Origin: Streptomyces marispadix
Lineage (GTDB): Bacteria; Actinomycetota; Actinomycetes; Streptomycetales; Streptomycetaceae
Length of the DNA: 64,000 nucleotides
NCBI RefSeq assembly: GCF_022524345.1
Contig: NZ_JAKWJU010000002.1
Span: forward strand, 2,542,001-2,606,000
Direction: 5' to 3'
Below, piece by piece: positions 51,057 through 59,678 of the stretch. A model generated the notes under the pieces. That model was not told where the DNA came from. It searched no databases and worked only from the letters and a program-made list of their open reading frames with translations. The stretch's first letter is position 1, and the number at the start of each line of letters is the position of its first letter. The translations under genes were made by a program, and so were the position numbers.

Positions 51057-53144
51057 CTAACGGGCCGTAGGCCCCTCGGCCGCCAGTGCCGGGATGATGC
51101 CCCCGGCCAGCACCATGGCGCGCTGACGTGGGGAAAGCCGGTGGCGCACGGCGTACTCCTCGTCGCGGGTGACGTTCCGCATCCGCAGCGTCGTATCCGG
51201 CGCCGCCCGGCCCGGGGCGCCGCCGCCGCGGCCATCGCCCCCGTCGTCCCCCTGGGCCCCGTCGCCGAGGGCGGCGCGAAGGCCGTCCAGCCGCAGCACG
51301 TCCCCTGCGGAGATGCGCTCCCAGTCGCCGCCGTCCTCGAACTCCAGCGGCAGCACACCGAAGTTGACGAGGTTCTGCCAGTGGATGCGCGCGAAGGACC
51401 TGGCGACGACCGCCCGCAGCCCCAGATGGCGCGGCGTGATCGCGGCGTGCTCACGCGAGGAGCCCTGCCCGTAGTTGTCCCCGCCGACGACGAAGTGCCC
51501 GTTGTTCGTCTCCTGCCGCGCCGCCTCGGCGGCACGCCGCGGATAGTCCGGGTCGATGCGGGTGAAGGTGAACTCGGCGAGCTTCGGGATGTTCGAACGG
51601 TACGGAAGCGCGCGGGCGCCCGCGGGTGAGATCTCGTCCGTTGAGACGTCGTCGCCCGCTCTCAGCAGCACCGGGCCCTCCAACGTGTCGGGCAGCGCGT
51701 CGAGTTGAGGCAGCGCGGAGACATTGGGGCCGCGCTCCAGCTCCACCGACGCCGCCTCCTCGGCGGGGAGAGGGGCCTCCAGCATCTCCGTGTTCACGCT
51801 GGCCTTCTCCGGCAGCGTCAGCCGCGGCGCCTCCAGCCCGACGTCGGCCGCCCAGTCGCGCGGGTCGGTGATGACGCCGGTCAGCGCGGACGCGGTGGCC
51901 GTCTCCGGGGAGCAGAGCCATACGGAGTCCTCCTCCGTACCGGAGCGGCCGGGGAAGTTGCGGGGGAACGTGCGCAGCGAGTTGCGTCCCACTGCGGGCG
52001 CCTGCCCCATGCCGATGCAGCCCAGGCATCCGCTCTGGTGGAGCCGGGCACCGGCGGCGACGAGGTCGAAGGTGCCGCCCGTACGAGTGAGGTCCTGAAG
52101 GATCTCCCGCGAGGTCGGGTTGATGTCGAGGCTGACGCCGTCGGCGGTACGCCGCCCGGCGACCATGGCGGCCGCCACGGAGAAGTCCCGCAGCCCGGGG
52201 TTGGCGGACGAGCCGATGACGCACTGGTCGACGGGGCGCCCGGCGACCTCCCGCACGGGCACCACGTTGCCCGGTGACGACGGGCGCGCGATCAGCGGTT
52301 CGAGGGAGGAGAGGTCGATCTCCTCGTCGAGGTCGTAGACGGCGTCGGGCTCGGCCGCCACCGGGACGAAGTCCTCCTCGCGGCCCTCCGCGCGCAGAAA
52401 CTCACGCACGGCCTCGTCGGAGGGGAAGACGCTCGCGGTCGCGCCCAGTTCCGCACCCATGTTGGCGATCACATGGCGGTCCATCGCGGTCAGCGATTCG
52501 ACGCCCGGCCCGTGGTATTCGAGTACGCGGTCGACGGCGCCCTTGACTCCGTGGCGGCGCAGCAGCTCCAGGATGACGTCCTTGGCGCTCACCCACGGCG
52601 GCAGCCGCCCCGTCAGGCGCACCCCCCAGATCTGCGGCATCCGTACGTACAGCGGGCGTCCCGCCATGGCCAGCGCCACCTCGAGGCCGCCGACGCCGAT
52701 GGCGAGCATCCCCAGCGAACCGGCCGCGCACGTATGGGAGTCGGAGCCCGCGAGGGTCTTGCCCGGTACGCCGAAGCGCTGCATATGGGTCGGGTGGGAG
52801 ACGCCGTTGCCCGGCTTGGAGTACCACAGGCCGAAGCGCCGGGCGGCGGAGCGCAGGAAGTTGTGGTCCTCGGCGTTGCGCTCGTCGGCCTGGAGGATGT
52901 TGTGGTCGACGTACTGGACGCTGACCTCCGTTCGGACCCGGTCCAGCCCCAGCGCCTCCAGCTCCTGCATCACCAGGGTGCCGGTGGCGTCCTGCGTCAG
53001 CGTCTGGTCGATGCGCAGACCGATCTCACGGCCGGGCACCGCCTCGCCCTCGACCAGGTGGCCGTGGATGAGACTCTGCGCCACGGTCCCGCGGGCCCCA
53101 CGGCCCGTGACCCTCGTGACGGCCTCTTCGACTGCGCTGGCCAT
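51057..53144 (-). CDS. aconitase-family hydratase
   Basis: This 695-residue single-chain protein has the aconitase core (GRIDQTLTQDAT-like start, VSHPTHMQRFGVPG, TLAGSDSHTCAAGSLGMLAIG, GCLGCIGMGQAP) and the swivelling C-terminal domain (GGDNYGQGSSREHAA). Two cluster cysteines are clear in GCLGCIG. The usual GSC motif of the third reads QCVIGSSANPG, so its Cys is Ser and a Cys lies four residues earlier. This is probably a sub-family trait. The start is ATG 53144, with GGAGG about nine bases upstream. It follows the TPP-enzyme gene after 289 non-coding bases. The substrate (citrate, 2-methylcitrate or another tricarboxylate) cannot be told from sequence. Confidence 0.87.
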   Translation of the reverse strand: MASAVEEAVTRVTGRGARGTVAQSLIHGHLVEGEAVPGREIGLRIDQTLTQDATGTLVMQELEALGLDRVRTEVSVQYVDHNILQADERNAEDHNFLRSAARRFGLWYSKPGNGVSHPTHMQRFGVPGKTLAGSDSHTCAAGSLGMLAIGVGGLEVALAMAGRPLYVRMPQIWGVRLTGRLPPWVSAKDVILELLRRHGVKGAVDRVLEYHGPGVESLTAMDRHVIANMGAELGATASVFPSDEAVREFLRAEGREEDFVPVAAEPDAVYDLDEEIDLSSLEPLIARPSSPGNVVPVREVAGRPVDQCVIGSSANPGLRDFSVAAAMVAGRRTADGVSLDINPTSREILQDLTRTGGTFDLVAAGARLHQSGCLGCIGMGQAPAVGRNSLRTFPRNFPGRSGTEEDSVWLCSPETATASALTGVITDPRDWAADVGLEAPRLTLPEKASVNTEMLEAPLPAEEAASVELERGPNVSALPQLDALPDTLEGPVLLRAGDDVSTDEISPAGARALPYRSNIPKLAEFTFTRIDPDYPRRAAEAARQETNNGHFVVGGDNYGQGSSREHAAITPRHLGLRAVVARSFARIHWQNLVNFGVLPLEFEDGGDWERISAGDVLRLDGLRAALGDGAQGDDGGDGRGGGAPGRAAPDTTLRMRNVTRDEEYAVRHRLSPRQRAMVLAGGIIPALAAEGPTAR

Positions 53145-53433
53145 GGCCGGTTCCCTCCTGCTGTACGGGTGTGAGCACGTGAGCCACGTGCTGCTGCTGC
53201 GCCCTGCGCGCCGCGTGCTTGCCGAGGCGCTGCGGGTACCCGGGCGGCGGTGCCGCTATCCGTCGACGTCCTCCGCTCATCACTTCAGGGATCGCCGGGA
53301 GAGCCGTCACCTGTACGTGGGGAGCTGCCGTGGACGCGGAGGAGTCGCGCGTGCGGGGGGAGACGCACCGGCGTAGGGAGGGGGAAGCGGGCCCGCGGCC
53401 GAAGGTCCCGGGCGCCGCGCGACTGCCCCCGGA

Positions 53434-55380
53434 TCAGCGGGCCTTGGGCGGCTGGAGTCCTTCCGGCAGGCCCTCCGTCTCGCTCTGCACCACGTCGACG
53501 ATGCACGGCCGCCGCTGCGCCAGCGCATCCTCGAACGCGGGCAGCACGTCGTCGTCGGATGTGACGCGTATGCCGTGGCCGCCCAACAGCCTTGCGAACT
53601 CGGCGAAATCGGGATTGCCGAGGAAGACACCGGAGTAACGGCCGCCGTGTGCGAAGCGCTGCCGGTCGCGGGTGTTGCCGTAGGAGAAGTTGTTGACGAC
53701 CACGTTCACCACGGGGATGTCCTCGCGTACGCAGGTCTCGAAGTCCTGGGCGACCATCCAGAAGCTGCCGTCGCCGCTCAGCGCCACGACACGCTCGCCG
53801 GGACGTGCCTTCGCCATGCCCATCGCCGCGGGGAAGCCCCAGCCCATCGCCCCGCCCGCCGAGCCGTAGTAGCTGCGCGGCCGGTCGAAGGGGACGAACC
53901 GCTGGACCCAGGGCCCGAAGGTGTGCACGTCCTGTACGAGGATCACGCCCTCGGTCTCCGCTAGCCGCCGCACGCCCCGGGTCAGGGCGTGCGACGTCAC
54001 CGTCCCGCCGGTACTGCGGCCTCTCCCGCCGACGTTCCCGCCGACGGAGCCGGAACCCGTGCCGGAACCCGAGCCCGGCTTGCTGCCGTGCAGCTCGTGC
54101 AACCCGGCGCCGTCCACAGCCTGTTGAAGCTCCGTGGCTTGCTCGTACTCCCTGCGCAGCGACTCCCGGCGAGCGGCACGCCGCGCGGCTCGTGCCTCGT
54201 CCGCCGCGGGGTCGCCGCCGGGCTCCCTCGCGCCGGACTGCCTCGCACCGGGCTCCCTCGCGCCGAGAGCCGCGGCCAGTGCGCGGGACGCGGCCACCGC
54301 GTCGGAGACCAGACCGACACGCGGCAGGTGTACGCGGCCGAGTTCGCCTGCGTCGACGTCGACGTGGACGAGCGCTGCCCCGGCAGGCACCAGCGTCCAC
54401 CGCTTGGTGGTGAACTCGGAGAAGCGGCAGCCCAGCGCCACCACCACGTCCGCCTCCCGCACGGTCCGGTCCGTCACGTCGTGGGCCCCGTAGCCGAGCG
54501 CGCCGAGAAAGGCCGGGCTGCTGTCGGCGACGGCGTTCTTCCGGAGCCAAGTGGTCACCAGCGGCGCGTCCGCGGCCTCCGCGAGAGCCAGATGAGCCGC
54601 CTCGGCCCCGGCAGCCTCAATCCCGGCGGTCTCGGCCCCGGCGGCAGTCGCGCCCCCGGCGCCTCCGCCGATGCCGCCGCCACCGACGACGATCACCGGG
54701 CGTTCGGCCGCGGCCAGCAGCTCCGCCGCCTCCGCGACGCCGTCCGCGTCGGGCGCCGGAGCGTGGAAGCGCACACGCGGCGCGGGCCGCGCCGAGACCC
54801 GGGCCTGGAGCACGTCGAGCGGCAGCGAGACCACGACGGGACCCGGTCGGCCGCTCACCGCCGTACGCACCGCACGCTGGAGCAGTTCGGGGATGCGCTC
54901 GCCGTCGTGAATCTCCACTGCCCACTTGCAGAAGGGACGGAAGGCCGCGACGACGTCCATCTCCTCGAAGGAGCGCCGCTCGCGCAGGGAACCGGGGACC
55001 TGCCCCACGAGGACGAGCATCGGCACCGACTCGTCGTGCGCGTTCTGCACGGCGATGGAGAGATTGGCCGCTCCGGGGCCGCGCGAGGCGAGGCAGACGC
55101 CGAGCCCGCCGTCGCCTGCGCGGGAGTAGCCGTCCGCCATGAAACCGGCGACCTGTTCATGCCGTGTGGAGAGATACCGCACGGCGTCCTGCCTGGCCAG
55201 CGCGTCGATCAGATCCATCACCGTCGTGCCGGGCAGCCCGAAGACATGGCGGACTCCCTCGGCGGCGAGGCATTCGACGACGAGTTCGGCGCCCCGGCGC
55301 TCTCCCTCGCCCCCGCGCGCCCCCTCGGACCCGCCCGCCCGCTCACGCCCGCGCTCCCGCTCAAGTCCCCGGTCGGACAA
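53434..55380 (-). CDS. thiamine-diphosphate-dependent enzyme, acetolactate-synthase-like
   Basis: This 648-residue protein has the three-domain fold of the acetolactate synthase/benzoylformate decarboxylase family. The activating Glu is in STRHEQVAGFMADGYSRAG (about 75), the middle domain has VIVVGGGG and DVVVALGCRFSEF, and the TPP-binding motif is GDGSFWM (about 534) with NVVVNNFSYGN. Low-complexity stretches (GAETAGIEAAGAEAA, AREPGARQSGAREPGG, GSGSGTGSGS) interrupt the linkers. The only usable start is TTG 55380, which overlaps the aldehyde dehydrogenase end by 20 bases, so the two are coupled. No small regulatory subunit is present, which fits a catabolic enzyme (2-oxo acid decarboxylase or lyase) better than amino-acid synthesis. 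Confidence 0.85.
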   Translation of the reverse strand: MSDRGLERERGRERAGGSEGARGGEGERRGAELVVECLAAEGVRHVFGLPGTTVMDLIDALARQDAVRYLSTRHEQVAGFMADGYSRAGDGGLGVCLASRGPGAANLSIAVQNAHDESVPMLVLVGQVPGSLRERRSFEEMDVVAAFRPFCKWAVEIHDGERIPELLQRAVRTAVSGRPGPVVVSLPLDVLQARVSARPAPRVRFHAPAPDADGVAEAAELLAAAERPVIVVGGGGIGGGAGGATAAGAETAGIEAAGAEAAHLALAEAADAPLVTTWLRKNAVADSSPAFLGALGYGAHDVTDRTVREADVVVALGCRFSEFTTKRWTLVPAGAALVHVDVDAGELGRVHLPRVGLVSDAVAASRALAAALGAREPGARQSGAREPGGDPAADEARAARRAARRESLRREYEQATELQQAVDGAGLHELHGSKPGSGSGTGSGSVGGNVGGRGRSTGGTVTSHALTRGVRRLAETEGVILVQDVHTFGPWVQRFVPFDRPRSYYGSAGGAMGWGFPAAMGMAKARPGERVVALSGDGSFWMVAQDFETCVREDIPVVNVVVNNFSYGNTRDRQRFAHGGRYSGVFLGNPDFAEFARLLGGHGIRVTSDDDVLPAFEDALAQRRPCIVDVVQSETEGLPEGLQPPKAR

Positions 55381-56899
55381 GGACGTTCACCGCCTTGAGT
55401 TCCGTGTAGCTGTGCAGCTCCTCGACGCTCTCCTCACGGCCGACGCCGGAGGACTTCGTCCCGCCGAAGGGCACGCCCCAGAAGTGCCGCGAGGAGCCGT
55501 TGATCCAGACGTAGCCCGCCTCGATGCGGTCGGCGAGCGAGAGCGCCGCGGAGATGTCGCGGGTCCAGATGCTCGCGGTGAGCCCGTAGTCGACTCCGTT
55601 GGCGATGCCGACGGCCTCGTCGACGTCCTCGTAGGTCAGTACGGACATCACGGGGCCGAACACCTCCTCCTGCGCGATACGCATCGTGGGCCTCACGCCG
55701 GTGAAGACGGTGGGTTCGAGATAGTGGCCGCGCTCGAACCGCGGGCCGCGCGGCCGGCGTCCGCCGTGGAAGAGCGTGGCGCCCTCGCCGAGCGCGATGT
55801 CGATGTAGCGCAGGGACTTCTCGTACTGCGCCCTGGAGGCGAGCGGTCCCATCTGCGTATCGGCGGCCACGGGCGAGCCGATGCGGATCGCGGCGACGCG
55901 CTCGCGAACCATTCCCAGCACCTCGTCCGCGACGGACGCGTGCAGCAGCACCCTTGACGTGGAGCCACAGGACTGGCCGCCTGACCAGGCGAAGTTCATG
56001 CCGCCCACGATGCCCGCGGCGGCCGCCTCCAGGTCGGCGTCGGGGCATACGACGAGCGCGTTCTTCCCGCCGAGTTCGAGGCTGACCTCCTTCACGCCGG
56101 CGCCCGCGGCGTCGCGCTGGACGATACGGCCGACGCGTTCACTGCCGATGAATCCGATGCGGCGCACCAGCCGATGACGTACGAGCGCACTGGAGGCAGC
56201 CGGGCCGTCCCCGGTGATCACGGAGAGGACGCCCGGCGGCAGCACGCCGGCGGCGATCTCGGCCAGCCGCAGCGCGGACAGCGGCGTGGTCTCGGAGGGC
56301 TTGAGCACCACGGTGTTGCCCGCCATCAGCGGTGCGGCCACCTTCGACGCGGCGAACATGGCCGGGTGGTTGAAGGGCACGATCCGGGCCACGACCCCGA
56401 AGGGGCGGCGCCGGGTGAAGTGCAGGTTCTCCGGGGAGGCGGGGATCGTGGCGCCGCCGAGGTGGGAGGCGAAGTCCGCGAAGAGATCGAGGAGTTCGGC
56501 GCCCCAGGAGACATCGGTGCGCATGGCGGTCACGGGGTTGCCGGAGTCGAGCGCGTCGAGCAGGGCCAGTTCGCCGGCGTGGGCTCGTACCGCCTCCGCG
56601 AACGCGCGCAGCCGCCGCCCCCGCTCACGTACGTCGAGTGCGCTCCAGGCGGGCCCGGCGTCGGCGGCGGCACGTACGACGGCGTCCACGTCGTGCTCCG
56701 TGGCGTCGGGCGCGGCGGCGATCACCGTCTCGGTGGCGGGGCATTCGACGCCGTAGGTACGTCCGCCTTCCGCGGTGCGGGGGTGGCCGCCCACCGTGAG
56801 GTGCCACTCCCGGTCGGCGACGGCCGCCGCCGCTGCCTCCACCGACTCGCCGGGCGCCTCCGGGGTCCGGGACTCCGCTGACTCCTCCGAAGCTGACAA
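55361..56899 (-). CDS. aldehyde dehydrogenase
   Basis: This 512-residue protein has the NAD(P)-dependent aldehyde dehydrogenase motifs VPFNHPAMFAASKVAAPLMA, VLKPSETTPLSA, the Glu in VSLELGGKNALVV and the nucleophile Cys in GGQSCGSTSR (about 311), then EEVFGPVMSV. TTG 56899 is the likely start, with AGAGGGGG about five bases upstream; no ATG or GTG is well placed. It is first in the minus-strand unit, and a TTCTG-N4-GCAGAA palindrome lies 37 bases upstream. With the coupled TPP enzyme it could turn a 2-oxo acid into an aldehyde and then an acid, feeding the dioxygenase pathway encoded divergently. That link is inferred. Confidence 0.88.
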   Translation of the reverse strand: MSASEESAESRTPEAPGESVEAAAAAVADREWHLTVGGHPRTAEGGRTYGVECPATETVIAAAPDATEHDVDAVVRAAADAGPAWSALDVRERGRRLRAFAEAVRAHAGELALLDALDSGNPVTAMRTDVSWGAELLDLFADFASHLGGATIPASPENLHFTRRRPFGVVARIVPFNHPAMFAASKVAAPLMAGNTVVLKPSETTPLSALRLAEIAAGVLPPGVLSVITGDGPAASSALVRHRLVRRIGFIGSERVGRIVQRDAAGAGVKEVSLELGGKNALVVCPDADLEAAAAGIVGGMNFAWSGGQSCGSTSRVLLHASVADEVLGMVRERVAAIRIGSPVAADTQMGPLASRAQYEKSLRYIDIALGEGATLFHGGRRPRGPRFERGHYLEPTVFTGVRPTMRIAQEEVFGPVMSVLTYEDVDEAVGIANGVDYGLTASIWTRDISAALSLADRIEAGYVWINGSSRHFWGVPFGGTKSSGVGREESVEELHSYTELKAVNVLVRPGT

Positions 56900-56935
56900 G
56901 GCCGCCCCCTCTGTGGAAGCACGTCGTGGAGCATG

Positions 56936-56950
56936 TTCTGGTCAGCAGAA
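56936..56950 (-). promoter_or_regulatory. operator site A (TTCTG-N4-GCAGAA)
   Basis: TTCTGGTCAGCAGAA lies 37 bases upstream of the aldehyde dehydrogenase start. The arms TTCTG(C) and GCAGAA match sites at 57039 and 61307. Its place suggests control of the minus-strand unit. Confidence 0.6.
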
Positions 56951-56992
56951 ACTAGCTCCGCAAGCTGAAGAGGGTCAACGGGGACGACGGGG

Positions 56993-57053
56993 TTGACAGT
57001 CCCGCACGACGGCGGTGATTCTCCTATTCGGAGATAGATTCTGCAAAGCAGAG
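56993..57053 (+). promoter_or_regulatory. divergent promoter region with operator site B
   Basis: A consensus -35, TTGACA, is at 56993-56998, with TGATTC 17 bases on; TAGATT (57035-57040) is another -10 candidate. The palindrome TTCTGCAAAGCAGAG (57039-57053) overlaps the latter and lies about 78 bases before the dioxygenase start. A smaller inverted repeat, TCTCC-N5-GGAGA, is at 57020-57034. Confidence 0.6.
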
Positions 57054-57130
57054 ACACCGTTCGAGGCCCAGAAGCCCAGGCAGCGGCGCGGCGCTCGCCG
57101 TTCCGCCGCGGTTGGAGCGTGAAGCCGTCC

Positions 57131-58603
57131 ATGACCGATCCCGATCTGGCCACCCTCTTCGCAGACGTACGCCGAGGGATGATCCCGGCGCACATCTACA
57201 ACGACGAGGAGATCTTCCGGCTCGAACGCGAGCGGCTCTTCAACCGCGCGTGGGTGTTCGTCGGGCACGAGTCGGAGATCCCGCACCCCGGCGACTACGT
57301 GGTGCGCCGCGTGCTGGACGACTCGTTCATCGTCTCGCGGGGCGAGGACGGGCAGGTGCGGGCCCTGTTCAACATGTGCCTGCACCGCGGAATGCAGGTG
57401 TGCCGCGCCGAGATGGGCAACGCGACGCACTTCCGCTGCCCCTACCACGGCTGGTCCTACCGCAACGACGGGCGGCTGGTGGGCCTGCCCTTCCACCGTG
57501 ACGCCTACGGCGGCGAGGCGGGCTTCCGCAGGAAGGGCCAGACGCTGCTGCCCGCACCGTCACTGGGCACCTACAACGGTCTCGTCTTCGTCAGCCTGGA
57601 CCCCGAAGCGCCCCCGCTGCGGGACTACTTGGGCGACTTCGCCTTCTATCTGGACTACTACACACGGCAGTCGGAAAGCGGCATCGAACTGCGCGGCCCT
57701 CAGCGGTGGCGCATCAAGGCCAACTGGAAGATCGGCGCCGAGAACTTCGCCGGCGACATGTACCACACGCCGCACACCCACACGAGCGTGGTCGAGATCG
57801 GGCTCTTCCGTGAGCCCAAGGCCGAGAAGCGCAAGGACGGCTGCACCTACTGGGCGGGCAGCGGCGGCGGCACCACATACAAACTGCCGCCCGGCACGCT
57901 GGAGGAGAGGCTGCGCTACGTCGGCTACCCCGACGCCATGATCGAGCGGATGAAGGCCAACTGGTCGCGTGAACAGCTCGACGTCGTCGGCCGCGACGGC
58001 TTCCTGATCTCCGCCGCATCCGTCTTTCCCAACCTGAGCCTCGTCCACAACTGGCCGAGGGTCGAGGACTCCGACGACGTGCTGCCGTTCATCTCGCTGC
58101 GCACCTGGCAGCCCGTGGGGCCGGACGAGACCGAGGTGCTCTCCTGGTTCGCCGTCGACGCCGAGGCGCCGGAGGAGTACAAAGCGCTGTCGTACAAGGC
58201 GTATCTGATGTGCTTCGGCAGCACCGGGATGTTCGAGCAGGACGACGTGGAGAACTGGGTCTCGCTCACCAGCACCGCCGGGGGCTCGATGGCCAGGCGG
58301 CTGCTGCTCAACAGCCGTATGGGGCTGCTGGAGGACGGCGGCAACGTGGTGCCGCCGCTGACGGCCGAGCAGTTCTCGGGTCCGGGCGAGGCGTACGTCG
58401 GCTACGGCGAGTACAACCAGCGTCATCTGCTGAGCCGTTGGGCCGACTGCCTGGAGCGGCCCCCGGCACCGGTACGGCAGGTCCAGGTCAGCCGCCCGGA
58501 CGGTGGCGGCACGGCGGACGCGGACTCGGACACGGACACGGCGGACGCGGCGGGTACGTCGGCCACGGCCCCCTCGCCGGGCAGCGGGGCGGTGGCCTCA
58601 TGA
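57131..58603 (+). CDS. aromatic-ring-hydroxylating dioxygenase, large (alpha) subunit
   Basis: This 490-residue protein has the Rieske cluster ligands in MCLHRGMQV (about 82) and CPYHGWSY (about 103). The mononuclear iron site follows in ENFAGDMYHTPHTH, which holds the two His and the bridging Asp. The family forms cis-dihydrodiols from aromatic acids with an electron-transfer partner. ATG 57131 is preferred; GTG 57119 sits too close to the GGAG. The end overlaps the beta subunit start (ATGA), and the C-terminal 40 residues are low-complexity. Family-level reading and the neighbours suggest a benzoate- or phthalate-type substrate. Confidence 0.9.
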   Translation: MTDPDLATLFADVRRGMIPAHIYNDEEIFRLERERLFNRAWVFVGHESEIPHPGDYVVRRVLDDSFIVSRGEDGQVRALFNMCLHRGMQVCRAEMGNATHFRCPYHGWSYRNDGRLVGLPFHRDAYGGEAGFRRKGQTLLPAPSLGTYNGLVFVSLDPEAPPLRDYLGDFAFYLDYYTRQSESGIELRGPQRWRIKANWKIGAENFAGDMYHTPHTHTSVVEIGLFREPKAEKRKDGCTYWAGSGGGTTYKLPPGTLEERLRYVGYPDAMIERMKANWSREQLDVVGRDGFLISAASVFPNLSLVHNWPRVEDSDDVLPFISLRTWQPVGPDETEVLSWFAVDAEAPEEYKALSYKAYLMCFGSTGMFEQDDVENWVSLTSTAGGSMARRLLLNSRMGLLEDGGNVVPPLTAEQFSGPGEAYVGYGEYNQRHLLSRWADCLERPPAPVRQVQVSRPDGGGTADADSDTDTADAAGTSATAPSPGSGAVAS

Positions 58604-59292
58604 GTACGCCGAAAGCACCGCGCCGTACGGACGTCCACGCCGGCGACAGCAGCTCCGGCGCGGGCGGAAACGACGGCTACGGCGCGGGCGGTCACGGTCG
58701 GCCGAGCGGCAACGGCGGTCCGTACTCCGCGGATTCACCCCTCGGCGGCCACGCCCCCACGCTCCAGCGGACCGGCCCGTCGCTGCCCTTCTCCGACGAG
58801 CGGCATCTACAGGCCCACCACTGGCTCGTGGAGGAGGCGTACACACTCGACGCACAGCGCTACGAGGACTGGCTCGCGCTGCTGAGCGAGGACGTGCACT
58901 ACATCATGCCGGTGCGCGTCACCACGGCCCGCGGCACGGGCTACGACTCCTCACCCGGCATGGCCCACTTCGACGAGAACAAGTACTCGCTGTCGCGGCG
59001 CGTGGCGCGCTTCGCCACCGAGCACGCCTGGACCGAGGACCCGCCCTCACGGCTGCGGCACCACGTCACCGACGTGCGCACCTTCGCGACCGCCGACCCC
59101 GGTCATCTCGTCGTCGACTCGGGCCTGTTGCTCTACCGCAGCCGCGGCGACGTACGAGAGCCCACGGTGATCTCCGCGGGGCGTGAGGACCTGCTGCGCC
59201 GTGCGCCCGGCGGCGGGTGGCTGCTGGCACGGCGCACGGTGCTTGCCGACGACTCGGTGCTGCGCACCCAGAACCTGGCGATCTTCCTATGA
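58600..59292 (+). CDS. aromatic-ring-hydroxylating dioxygenase, small (beta) subunit
   Basis: In this 230-residue protein, after a Gly-rich tail of about 55 residues, the cystatin/NTF2-like beta-subunit fold begins: HHWLVEEAYTLDAQRYEDWL, LLSEDVHYIMPVR, then SRLRHHVTDVRTF and GWLLARRTVLADDSVL. This matches beta subunits of benzoate/biphenyl-type dioxygenases. It has no catalytic residues; it holds the alpha subunits together. Both ends overlap their neighbours by ATGA. Confidence 0.9.
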   Translation: MSTPKAPRRTDVHAGDSSSGAGGNDGYGAGGHGRPSGNGGPYSADSPLGGHAPTLQRTGPSLPFSDERHLQAHHWLVEEAYTLDAQRYEDWLALLSEDVHYIMPVRVTTARGTGYDSSPGMAHFDENKYSLSRRVARFATEHAWTEDPPSRLRHHVTDVRTFATADPGHLVVDSGLLLYRSRGDVREPTVISAGREDLLRRAPGGGWLLARRTVLADDSVLRTQNLAIFL

Positions 59293-59678
59293 CGGAGCGG
59301 CCTTTGGAGGAGCGGGGCGAACCGATCCTGCTCGGCAACGAGTTCGCCGAGATACGCGTCTGCCGCGTCGAGACACGCAACGGCTCACGGCTGCTGGTCG
59401 AGTCGCCCAAGTCGGGCCGGTGGATCACGCTGTGCCCGCTCGAAGTCGAGGCTCTGACCTGGCAGAACACCGAGACGTTCTCAAGGATGCTCGGCAACCC
59501 CTTCGGTCCGCTCTTCCCGGACGAGGACGAAGGCGGGGACGAAGGCGAGGACGAGCACGAGAGCGGGGACCGGGACGGGCACGAGAGCGGGGACCGGGAC
59601 GGGCACGAGAGCGGGGACGTGGAAGCGGACGCGCCCATGGACACGGGCAGGAACCCGGGCGAAGGGAGCAGGCCGTGA
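59289..59678 (+). CDS. small dioxygenase-cluster protein with an acidic repeat tail
   Basis: In this 129-residue protein, the first 75 residues (PILLGNEFAEIRVCRVETRN, LLVESPKSGRWITLCPLEVE, LTWQNTETFSRMLGNPFG) match a conserved small protein found beside ring-hydroxylating dioxygenases in actinobacteria. I recall it as often labelled a dihydrodiol dehydrogenase, which its size makes unlikely. The tail is Glu/Asp/Gly/His-rich, coded by a 24-bp repeat. It overlaps both neighbours (ATGA, GTGA), so it is made with the dioxygenase. It may be an accessory or electron-transfer helper; its role is unknown. Confidence 0.75.
   Translation: MTERPLEERGEPILLGNEFAEIRVCRVETRNGSRLLVESPKSGRWITLCPLEVEALTWQNTETFSRMLGNPFGPLFPDEDEGGDEGEDEHESGDRDGHESGDRDGHESGDVEADAPMDTGRNPGEGSRP
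59556..59618 (+). repeat. 24-bp in-frame tandem repeat
   Basis: Two perfect units (59556-59579, 59580-59603) and a 15-base partial unit code for HESGDRDG-type sequence in the acidic tail. The length keeps the reading frame. Confidence 0.93.

Noticed and set aside
53434..55380. Anabolic acetolactate synthase (IlvB)
   Set aside because: There is no small subunit gene beside it, and the gene is coupled to an aldehyde dehydrogenase within a catabolic island.
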